NCBI GenBank assembly: GCA_007127495.1
Contig: SKZG01000255.1
Coordinates: 1-6,477 of the forward strand
Length of the DNA: 6,477 bases
Source of the DNA: Planctomycetales bacterium
GTDB taxonomy: Bacteria > Planctomycetota > Planctomycetia > Pirellulales > Thermoguttaceae
Reading direction: 5' to 3'
Position numbers and translations under genes: made by a program. Below the pieces are notes generated by a model. It saw only the letters and a list, made by a program, of their open reading frames with translations, was not told where the DNA came from and ran no database searches. How positions within the stretch are numbered: position 1 is the stretch's first letter; each line of letters begins with the position of its first letter. This document shows, in pieces, positions 1 to 5,848 of this stretch.

Positions 1-962
1 CTTTTGAAGCAGCCATGGTCATCACACTGGTCGGCTCGATCTTGACGGCCATCGGCGTGCCGCCGATTGAGAATCGCCATACGCTCAACCCGGCGAACGC
101 CACGGTTTTCAACAACCACATCGTCCACGGCATTTGCATGGGTTTCTTCGCCTATCTGATCGCCCATCGCTTTGTCGATCAGCCGCGCTGGCGGTGGCTG
201 ACGGGCCCGATTGCATTGCTAGCAATGTGGAACACGTTTTTCATGGTCGGCGGGCGGACGGGCTATTTGACGTTGGGGGCGCTGATCCTGCTCTTCTGCT
301 TGCAGCGACTTCGCATGCGCCAGGTGGTCTATGTTGCTGCGGCAGTCGGGGGAATCGCCCTAGTCGGGTGCCATTTTTCCAGTGTTTTCAATGAGCGAAT
401 TCGCGTTGCGGCCAGGGAAGTAAGCGGATATGTGGACCACCATTTTCGCGGTGGGCCCTTGGTGCCGGAAGGATGGAACATGCCTGTAACCAGCACGTCC
501 TGCGGCCTCCGACTGGAGTGGTATCGAGCGGGCTTGCAACTGCTTGCCAAGAATCCGTTGCTCGGCGTGGGTGTAGGAAACGTGAAACATCATTTGGAGC
601 AGGACGGCGGGTTTCTGGCTACCTATAATCTGCATTCGGAATACGCGATGGTCGCTGCGCAAACCGGTTTGCTAGGTACCGCGCTGTTCGCCATCTTCTT
701 CGTGGCACACTGGCGAACGAGCCGGTTGCTTTCGCCACCGATGCGTCACGTGGCTGACGGTGTGCTCGTGCTCATGCTGGTTGCCGGCTCAGTCAACTCG
801 TTGCTCACGGAGCGAACCGAAGGAGTGCTTTTCGCGCTCTTCTCGGGATTGGCGTTTGCTGAAATCAGCGAGCGAGCGGTACGTAAACGCCAAGACACCG
901 CTTCCGGCACCGATACGACCGCCGATGCGGCCGGCGGGCCCCCTCTTGCAAGGGCTGCCTAG
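1..962 (+). CDS. O-antigen ligase/polymerase family (Wzy_C) membrane protein, 5'-truncated by the window
   Basis: The frame is open from nt 3 (codons Phe-Glu-Ala-Ala) through the Met at 15, so the gene starts outside the window. About 315-319 residues are visible, against 400-450 usual for the family, so the N-terminal third is probably missing. The protein is very hydrophobic, with helices around residues 34-50, 59-97, 103-119, 215-232, 247-265 and 270-285 (counting Met15 as 1). A large non-membrane loop at about 120-205 holds LRLEWYRAG with Arg166, then GVGVGN, then NLHSEYAMVAAQTGLLG with His207. Arg and His in these positions mark WaaL/Wzy_C enzymes, which join or polymerise glycans from lipid-linked donors outside the inner membrane. 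The charged C-terminal tail looks cytoplasmic. The family call is firm. Whether it is a ligase, a polymerase or another glycosyl transferase of the fold cannot be told. A role linked to the flagellar genes downstream is not shown. Confidence 0.8.
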   Translation, partial: FEAAMVITLVGSILTAIGVPPIENRHTLNPANATVFNNHIVHGICMGFFAYLIAHRFVDQPRWRWLTGPIALLAMWNTFFMVGGRTGYLTLGALILLFCLQRLRMRQVVYVAAAVGGIALVGCHFSSVFNERIRVAAREVSGYVDHHFRGGPLVPEGWNMPVTSTSCGLRLEWYRAGLQLLAKNPLLGVGVGNVKHHLEQDGGFLATYNLHSEYAMVAAQTGLLGTALFAIFFVAHWRTSRLLSPPMRHVADGVLVLMLVAGSVNSLLTERTEGVLFALFSGLAFAEISERAVRKRQDTASGTDTTADAAGGPPLARAA

Positions 963-1075
963 ACGGTCTCTTCGGGCCGGTCTTCTTCGCTGAAACCGAT
1001 CTGGACTCCGGCCCCCATTTCGACTATCCTTCGCCGGCTTTTCGCCGCACATAAGGGTTGTTCACCGCGCGGTCG

Positions 1076-1108
1076 CGGCGAGGATCCGTCTCCACGGATA
1101 CCTCGCCG
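1076..1108 (+). other. Strong hairpin in the leader upstream of flhA
   Basis: The arm CGGCGAGG-ATCCGT (1076-1089) pairs with ACGGAT-a-CCTCGCCG (1094-1108). This gives 14 base pairs with one bulged A at 1100 and a four-base loop, CTCC. No T-tract follows on either strand, so it is not by itself a standard intrinsic terminator. The 5' arm can also pair with upstream copies of TCGCCG: GCGGCGA at 1075-1081 is a perfect 7-base complement of 1042-1048. Folding is therefore mutually exclusive. The inverted repeat is seen directly; a role as mRNA 3'-end protector or attenuator part is inference. Confidence 0.5.
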
Positions 1109-1126
1109 AACAACAGCCTTTGCGAA

Positions 1127-1150
1127 CAAACGTCCTGTTTGGTCTTTTTT
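1127..1150 (+). terminator. Weak terminator-like hairpin plus T-run just before flhA
   Basis: CAAAC (1127-1131) pairs with GTTTG (1137-1141). A G-T pair can close the stem to 6 bp with a three-base loop. GTC and then six T's (1145-1150) follow. The form is that of an intrinsic terminator, but the stem is short and AT-rich, so efficiency would be low. It ends only 20 nt before the flhA start codon, which leaves no room for a promoter between them. If functional it would act on a transcript that then enters flhA, in the manner of an attenuator, or end the upstream ligase transcript with leaky read-through. Confidence 0.3.
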
Positions 1151-1170
1151 CGGAGTTTTAGCGTCGGGAG

Positions 1171-3258
1171 ATGCAGTTGGCTTCGGGCAGCGTGCAAGTG
1201 AGTCCATGGACTCGCGTTCAAGAATTGATTTTGCCGGTCGGAATCATTGCCAGCGTGCTGGTTATCATGGTTCCGTTGCCGTCGGCCCTGATGGACCTGC
1301 TGCTGGCGGCGAACATCACAGTCGCGGTCATCATGCTGCTGACCACCGTCTTTGTCCTGACCCCGCTTGAGTTCAGCATATTTCCCTCGCTGCTGTTGGC
1401 GACCACCCTGTTCCGGCTGGTGCTCAACGTCGCGACCACGCGTTTGATCCTCACTCGGGGTCAGACCGACGGTCTTCTGGCCGCCGGCGGAGTCATCCAC
1501 ACATTTGGCGAATTTGTGGCGGGCAGCAACATCGTGGTGGGGCTGATCATCTTCGCCATCATCGTGCTGATCCAGTTTATCGTGATTACCAAGGGCGCCA
1601 CGCGCATCAGCGAAGTGGCCGCCCGATTTGCCCTCGACGGCATGCCCGGCAAGCAAATGGCCATCGATGCCGATCTCAACGCCGGCATCATTGACGAGCA
1701 TGAAGCCCAGCGACGCCGGCTGGAAATCACGCAGCAGGCCGACTTCTTCGGCGCGATGGACGGTGCCAGCAAGTTCGTCCGCGGCGACGCCATCGCAGGT
1801 ATTGTCATTACCATTATCAATATCGTCGGAGGCCTGGTGATTGGCATGGCTCAGGCCGGCATGGGGCTTGCCGATGCCGGCTCGCTCTACACGAAGCTGA
1901 CCATCGGCGATGGTTTAGCCAGCCAAGTGCCGGCGTTTCTGATTTCGTTGGCAGCCGGATTGCTGGTCACCCGGAGCAGTTCCAAAACGAACCTGCCGGC
2001 GGAGTTCCTACGGCAGCTCTTCTCGCGTCCGCAGGCATTGGGAGTGGCCGGCGCTTTTCTGGGGGTTCTTGTCTTTACGAACCTCCCCACCGTGCCCCTG
2101 TTGACCATCGGCGCCAGTTGCGTGGGCCTGGCAACGGTGCTCGCGCGCAGGTCCCATGCCGAGGTGGCTGCCGAGGCATCCAAGAAGCGGGCCGAGGCCG
2201 CCAAGCCGCGCGATGAGCGCGTCGAGGACTACTTGGCCGTCGACCCCATGGAAATTGAAATCGGCGTCGGCCTCATTCGTTTGGCTGACCCGAAGCGGAA
2301 CGGCGATTTGCTCGAACGCGTGCAGCGCGTCCGGCAGAACGTGGCCGCCGACATTGGCATCGTGCTGCCAAAGGTCCGCATTCGCGACAACATGCGATTG
2401 GAGCAGAACCAGTATCGGATCAAGGTGGCCGACATGCCCGTCGGCGAGGGAACCGTCTATCCGGATCTCTATCTGGCGATCGAATCGGGGATGACCAATG
2501 GCAAGGTGCCCGGCACTCCGACCAGCGATCCGGCATTCGGTACGCCGGCCTTGTGGATCGAGCCGGGCATGCGCGACCAGGCCGAGTTGCTCGGTTACAC
2601 CGTGGCGGAGCCGGGCGGCGTGATTGCGACGCATCTTACCGAACTGGTTCGCAAGCACGCCGACGAAATCCTCACGCGCGATGCCGCGAAGCACCTGATC
2701 GACGAGTTGAAGAAAGCTTCGCCGACAGTGGTCGAAGAATTGATCCCCAGTGTCATGAAACTGGCCGAAGTGCAAACCATCCTCCAGATGCTCTTGCGCG
2801 AGGGGGTGCCCATTCGGCAGTTGGGGGCCATCCTGGAAACCCTGGGCGACTACGCCCCGCGCGTGAAAGACCCGATCCTGCTCACCGAGTACGTACGGCA
2901 CCGGCTGGCACGCGCCATTTGCACCCGTTTTCGCGACCGCGACAATCGCATGTACGTAGTGACGCTCGACCCGGGCTTGGAGGACCGGATTCGTGCAGGG
3001 TTCGACCACAACGAACATGGGCTGCTGGTTCGCCTGTCGCCGGTTGCGGTGGAGGCGGCGTGCCGGCAGATTGCCGCTGAGGCGGAACGGCTCACAGTGG
3101 CACATCATCCGCCCATTGTATTGGTTAGCCCGCAAATCCGCGCTGCCTTAAAGCAGATCACCCTGCCGCATTTGCCGCACCTGGTGGTCCTCAGTTACAA
3201 CGAAATCACGCGAGATACCCAAATTGAGTCGGTCGCCATGGTCAGTGACGCTGCGTAA
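1171..3258 (+). CDS. flhA: Flagellar biosynthesis protein FlhA (type III export gate subunit)
   Basis: FlhA forms the large ring of the flagellar type III export gate in the inner membrane and docks chaperone-substrate complexes on its cytoplasmic side. At 695 residues it matches the usual length (about 690). Hydrophobic helices lie around residues 20-37, 40-60, 66-90, 120-139, 211-228, 250-270 and 290-325, consistent with the eight-helix membrane domain. The FHIPEP family signature is intact: RFALDGMPGKQMAIDADLNAG at 152-172, followed by GAMDGASKFVRGDAIAG at 194-210. A charged linker (about 326-350) leads to the cytoplasmic domain, which opens at VDPMEIEIG (357-365) and contains LPKVRIRDN and a C-terminal region typical of FlhA. 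ATG 1171 is the first start after an in-frame TAG at 1159. GGGAG abuts it directly, so there is no normally spaced Shine-Dalgarno. flhB, often next to flhA, is not in the window. flhF follows 59 nt downstream, suggesting one transcript. Confidence 0.98.
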   Translation: MQLASGSVQVSPWTRVQELILPVGIIASVLVIMVPLPSALMDLLLAANITVAVIMLLTTVFVLTPLEFSIFPSLLLATTLFRLVLNVATTRLILTRGQTDGLLAAGGVIHTFGEFVAGSNIVVGLIIFAIIVLIQFIVITKGATRISEVAARFALDGMPGKQMAIDADLNAGIIDEHEAQRRRLEITQQADFFGAMDGASKFVRGDAIAGIVITIINIVGGLVIGMAQAGMGLADAGSLYTKLTIGDGLASQVPAFLISLAAGLLVTRSSSKTNLPAEFLRQLFSRPQALGVAGAFLGVLVFTNLPTVPLLTIGASCVGLATVLARRSHAEVAAEASKKRAEAAKPRDERVEDYLAVDPMEIEIGVGLIRLADPKRNGDLLERVQRVRQNVAADIGIVLPKVRIRDNMRLEQNQYRIKVADMPVGEGTVYPDLYLAIESGMTNGKVPGTPTSDPAFGTPALWIEPGMRDQAELLGYTVAEPGGVIATHLTELVRKHADEILTRDAAKHLIDELKKASPTVVEELIPSVMKLAEVQTILQMLLREGVPIRQLGAILETLGDYAPRVKDPILLTEYVRHRLARAICTRFRDRDNRMYVVTLDPGLEDRIRAGFDHNEHGLLVRLSPVAVEAACRQIAAEAERLTVAHHPPIVLVSPQIRAALKQITLPHLPHLVVLSYNEITRDTQIESVAMVSDAA

Positions 3259-3317
3259 TCGACGAAAGGCACGGCGCCGGTTGCCGTTTTCCCGAAACAT
3301 CCGAGCATGGAATACCC

Positions 3318-4448
3318 ATGGAATTGCGAACCTACAAAGCGACGACAATGCACGAGGCACTCAGCTTGGTGCGCTGCGAACTGGGGCCGGACGCGGCCAT
3401 CTTGCACACGCGCGAGGTACGTAACCGGCGGCTTTTCGGCCTGCTGCGCGGCCCGCGGCACATCGAGGTCACGGCGTCGGTCGACGTTCACGTGCCAAGC
3501 CGGCTGCATGCCGAGGACCGCTTCCGGCCCCCACGCCCGGCTCCGAACCCGGCGCCGGCGACTCCGCCGGACGCGCCCGAACGCGTGCAAGGACAGCTTC
3601 AGCACTTGCAGGCGATGATCGAGCAGCTTTGCCGACAGCAGCAGAGCCCGGCCGCGCGCGATTTGCCCGAGGAATTATTCCGCCTGTTCACCGACCTGAT
3701 TGAGTGCGATATCGATGAAGACGTGGCTCGCGAGTTGATCGGGCGCATCCAAAGTGAGACGCCGCGGCGCGAGTTGTCGGAGCCGATGCTCGTGGCCGCG
3801 CGCCTTGCCCGCGTGCTCGAAAGCGAGATTCCCATCGCCGGCCCCATTCAGGCGCCGACCGATCGGCAGCGGGTCGCGGCGTTAGTCGGTCCGACGGGGG
3901 TGGGCAAGACCACCACCATCGCCAAACTGGCGGCCAATTTCCGGCTGAAGGAGAAGCGACGAGTGGGGCTGATCACGGTCGATACCTACCGCATTGCGGC
4001 CGTGGAGCAATTGCGCACCTATGCCGATATTATCGACCTGCCCATGCACGTGGTTTCCTCGCCGCGAGAAATGCGAGAGGCGCTCCGCCGCATGGACGAC
4101 CTCGACCTTGTGCTCATGGATACGGCGGGACGCAGCCCTAAGGACGAGGTGCGCATCCGGGAGCTGAGGGCGTTCCTCGATGAAGCCGGGGCGGACGAGA
4201 TCCATTTGGTCCTCAGTGGCGTGACCGGCAGCCGTACCCTGGTGCAAACGGCGGAACGATTTGCCGCCGCACGCCCCACCGCCCTGATCCTTACCAAACT
4301 CGATGAGGCGACCAGCCTCGGCAACATCCTTCCCCTACTGCGCTCCGGTGGGCCGCCTCTGAGCTACCTGACCAACGGGCAGAATGTGCCTGACGACATC
4401 GAAACGGCCGATGCCGCCCGCCTTGCCGGTATGGTCCTTGGCCATTGA
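3318..4448 (+). CDS. flhF: Flagellar biosynthesis protein FlhF (SRP-type GTPase)
   Basis: FlhF is the third SRP-family GTPase beside Ffh and FtsY. It works at the membrane to place flagella and recruit early basal-body parts, and its GTPase is stimulated by FlhG. The 376 residues match the family size. The N-terminal B domain opens with MELRTYKATTMHEAL and ELGPDAAILHTREV, typical of FlhF and supporting ATG 3318. A Pro/Arg-rich linker follows (about 70-87), then a helical N domain (about 90-180). The G domain is complete: G1 GPTGVGKTTT (191-200, Lys197), G2 DTYRIAAVEQLRTYA (from 222), G3 DTAGRS (268-273) and G4 TKLD (326-329). LTNGQNVPDDIETAD near the C-terminus is the usual SRP-GTPase closing motif. 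There is no obvious Shine-Dalgarno; an ATG at 3307 is in another frame. All catalytic motifs look intact, so the protein should be active. The stop codon overlaps a TTG that could be an alternative flhG start. Confidence 0.97.
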   Translation: MELRTYKATTMHEALSLVRCELGPDAAILHTREVRNRRLFGLLRGPRHIEVTASVDVHVPSRLHAEDRFRPPRPAPNPAPATPPDAPERVQGQLQHLQAMIEQLCRQQQSPAARDLPEELFRLFTDLIECDIDEDVARELIGRIQSETPRRELSEPMLVAARLARVLESEIPIAGPIQAPTDRQRVAALVGPTGVGKTTTIAKLAANFRLKEKRRVGLITVDTYRIAAVEQLRTYADIIDLPMHVVSSPREMREALRRMDDLDLVLMDTAGRSPKDEVRIRELRAFLDEAGADEIHLVLSGVTGSRTLVQTAERFAAARPTALILTKLDEATSLGNILPLLRSGGPPLSYLTNGQNVPDDIETADAARLAGMVLGH

Positions 4449-4466
4449 TCCGCGTCCCAGTCGTTC

Positions 4467-4493
4467 CAAGCCCTTCGCCGTCCCATCCGATAC
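4467..4493 (+). promoter_or_regulatory. Possible sigma-28-like promoter in the flhF-flhG gap
   Basis: CAAG (4467-4470), 15 nt, then TCCGATAC (4486-4493). The enterobacterial FliA consensus is TAAA-N15-GCCGATAA, so the -10-like part matches 6 of 8 and the -35-like part is poor. The same CAAG-N15-TCCGATA arrangement recurs at 5454-5480, which is the main reason to list it. It would place a start about 60-70 nt before the flhG ATG. Weak on its own. Confidence 0.2.
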
Positions 4494-4561
4494 GTTCCAC
4501 CGACCACTCAACCTGCTGCGGTAATCAAGCCGTTGCCCTCCGCCTCCGCAGAAACGTCATC

Positions 4562-5398
4562 ATGCCGGACCAAGCCAATCCATTACGGCGTCTCATGCTG
4601 GCCAATGCAGCCGATAATGCGTCCCGTCGTGAGTACCGTCCTCGGGTCGTGCTGATGGGCGGTAGTAGGCGAGGAGTCGGCACAACCACGGTGGCGCTGA
4701 ACCTGGCCGTGGCAATGGGTCAGCGCGGCCTTCGAACGGTTTTGGTCGACGCCGATTCGCGCGGCGGCGACCTGGCCGCGCTTTGCCGGCTGAACGATGC
4801 CCCCTCGTTGGCCGACGTTCTGGCCGGGCGCTCGGCGGTTGCCGATGCTCTGCAAGCAGGCCCCGGTGGTATCCATGTGCTGGCCGGCATGGGGAGCTTG
4901 GAGCGAATTTCCGACTATCCACCGGAGACGTGCGACCCCGTGCTTGGACCCCTCCGCGCGCTGAGCGACACCGCAGACTGGGTGCTCATCGATACCGGGC
5001 CCCCCTGCGGAATGCCGACAATCAGGATGTGGCACGCCGCTGACCTTATGATGCTGATAACCACGGCCGACGACGACTCCGTAATGGACGCCTATGCGGC
5101 GATCAAGACATTGTATTCAAGCAAACCATCGGGCTCGCTGGCCACACTGATCAATGCGGTGCACGATTCGGCCGATGGCGAGGAAGTTCACGCCCGACTC
5201 GCGCAAGCGTGCCGCCGATTCCTGGCCTTCGAACCGGCCACAATCGGTAGTGTGGCGTCCGATGCGGGAATACGACGCGCGGCATCCTTGGGCGAACCTT
5301 TTGTTCTCACCATGCCTACCGATTCCGTGACTCGCCAGGTATACCGTGTGGCGGGAAACCTGTGTAGTTTACCGACCTGGCATCGCCGGGCGGCTTAG
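4562..5398 (+). CDS. flhG: FlhG/YlxH-like MinD/ParA-family protein, partner of FlhF, with altered P-loop
   Basis: FlhG proteins are MinD-like ATPases that limit flagellar number and activate FlhF GTPase through an N-terminal DQAxxLR motif. Here DQANPLR sits at residues 3-9 when ATG 4562 is used (278 residues), which is why I prefer this start. The TTG at 4445, overlapping the flhF stop, would add 39 Pro-rich residues unlike any FlhG start I know. The ParA/MinD fold is clear: VLMGGSRRGVGTTTVALNLA (30-49), VLVDADSRGGDLAAL (60-74) and VLIDTGPPCG (141-150, Asp144). The deviant Walker A is unusual. Aligned to KGGxGKT it reads R36-R37-G38-V39-G40-T41-T42, so the signature lysine is Arg and the phosphate-binding lysine is Thr. 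Thr at the second position is known in some CpaE-type relatives; loss of both is odder. ATP binding or hydrolysis may be weak. I see no clear C-terminal membrane-targeting helix. It lies between flhF and a small membrane ORF. Confidence 0.88.
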   Translation: MPDQANPLRRLMLANAADNASRREYRPRVVLMGGSRRGVGTTTVALNLAVAMGQRGLRTVLVDADSRGGDLAALCRLNDAPSLADVLAGRSAVADALQAGPGGIHVLAGMGSLERISDYPPETCDPVLGPLRALSDTADWVLIDTGPPCGMPTIRMWHAADLMMLITTADDDSVMDAYAAIKTLYSSKPSGSLATLINAVHDSADGEEVHARLAQACRRFLAFEPATIGSVASDAGIRRAASLGEPFVLTMPTDSVTRQVYRVAGNLCSLPTWHRRAA

Positions 5399-5453
5399 GA
5401 GCCCTAATGGATATCCGACATGCTGGAAATACGAATGACTGAAGACAATCGTT

Positions 5454-5480
5454 CAAGCACAGCCCGGATACGTCCGATAA
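5454..5480 (+). promoter_or_regulatory. Possible sigma-28-like promoter upstream of the small membrane ORF and fliA
   Basis: CAAG (5454-5457), 15 nt, then TCCGATAA (5473-5480). The -10-like element matches 7 of 8 bases of the FliA consensus GCCGATAA; the -35-like element is a weak match to TAAA. It lies in the 163-nt gap after flhG and about 80 nt before the GTG of the next ORF, so transcription from it would read the small ORF and fliA. That would be positive autoregulation by sigma-28, as known in other flagellar systems. Inferred from motif likeness alone. Confidence 0.3.
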
Positions 5481-5504
5481 TAGGGGAGCATTGTCGGCAA
5501 ACAC

Positions 5505-5532
5505 GGCGCCGCCAAAACAGGGCGTTTGCGCC
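5505..5532 (+). other. Hairpin upstream of the small membrane ORF
   Basis: GGCGCCGCC (5505-5513) pairs with GGCG (5521-5524) and GCGCC (5528-5532). This gives nine base pairs with a TTT bulge and a seven-base loop. An overlapping alternative pairs GCAAAC (5498-5503) with GTTTGC (5524-5529). No T-run follows, so an intrinsic terminator is unlikely. It lies 30 nt before the GTG start codon and may shape the leader mRNA, or be chance pairing in GC-rich DNA. Confidence 0.3.
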
Positions 5533-5561
5533 AAGTTTAGCGGCCAACTCAGGGCAGATTC

Positions 5562-5819
5562 GTGGCACGCACTTACGCCGGTATCCTAGGCCCGGTTGCC
5601 TTCCTAACCGCTCTCGCCCGAGGATTCCTGTTGGGCGGGGAGGCCGAGAGTGTGGTATTCGCGGCGTGGTGCGCGCTGTGGTGCTTTGCGGCGGCAGGAT
5701 ATCTTGTCGGATGGATTGCAGAACAGACCATTGAACGATCGGTTCACGATCGGATTACACGGCAACTGGCGACGAGACAGCAGCCGGAGTCACACGCCAA
5801 ATCGCCCAACTCATCCTAG
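5562..5819 (+). CDS. Small two-helix membrane protein of unknown function between flhG and fliA
   Basis: I do not recognise a named family. The ORF encodes 85 residues from GTG 5562. The frame has a TAG at 5538 and no other usual start codon, and AGGG (5551-5554) lies 7 nt before the GTG as a modest ribosome site. Two hydrophobic stretches, about residues 5-25 (YAGILGPVAFL onward) and 31-53 (VVFAAWCALWCFAAAGYLVG onward), are joined by a short Gly/Glu turn. The tail from about 54, with EQTIERSVHDRITRQL, is polar and mixed-charge and probably amphipathic and cytoplasmic. The hydrophobic pattern with a sharp switch to a charged helix argues for a real gene rather than a chance frame. It starts 163 nt after flhG and ends 29 nt before fliA, so it is probably co-transcribed with fliA. 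A link to flagellar assembly is inferred only from position. Confidence 0.7.
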   Translation: MARTYAGILGPVAFLTALARGFLLGGEAESVVFAAWCALWCFAAAGYLVGWIAEQTIERSVHDRITRQLATRQQPESHAKSPNSS

Positions 5820-5838
5820 TTTGATTCGGCGCCTTCAT

Positions 5839-5843
5839 GGAGG
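5839..5843 (+). promoter_or_regulatory. Shine-Dalgarno site GGAGG for fliA
   Basis: GGAGG ends 5 nt before ATG 5849. It is the only strong, well-placed ribosome site in the window and decides the start against an in-frame ATG at 5837, which overlaps the site itself. It suggests that fliA is translated efficiently compared with its neighbours. Confidence 0.75.
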
Positions 5844-5848
5844 AATGC

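Noticed and set aside
1024..1701. Minus-strand open frame of 225 codons across the flhA start
   Set aside because: The product is low-complexity, rich in Gln, Asp and His, and antisense to the FlhA membrane domain. No supporting start context or domain.
2008..3135. Long open frame of 375 codons on the minus strand
   Set aside because: It lies wholly opposite flhA, whose frame carries strong family motifs. The antisense product is rich in His, Arg and Gln with no recognisable domain. Such frames are common opposite GC-rich genes.
3271..3290. ACGGC/GCCGT hairpin followed by TTTT in the flhA-flhF gap
   Set aside because: The stem is only 5 bp with a seven-base loop, followed by only three T's beyond the stem. 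A terminator here would split genes that normally work together.
4610..4617. Perfect sigma-28 -10 box GCCGATAA
   Set aside because: It lies inside flhG (Ala17-Asp18-Asn19 codons), and the position 15 nt upstream holds TCTC rather than a -35-like TAAA. It is probably chance, and it warns that the -10 octamer alone is weak evidence here.
5563..5577. TGGCAC resembling a sigma-54 -24 element
   Set aside because: The matching -12 GC is absent at the required spacing (CG at 5576-5577), and the site overlaps the start codon of the small membrane ORF.
5420..5734. Plus-strand open frame of 104 codons overlapping the small membrane ORF
   Set aside because: The product is Arg/Gly-rich with no helix or domain pattern, and its second half is an out-of-frame reading of the two-helix protein. 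It lacks a ribosome site.
5837..5848. In-frame ATG 12 nt upstream of the chosen fliA start
   Set aside because: It overlaps the GGAGG ribosome site that serves ATG 5849 and has no Shine-Dalgarno of its own.
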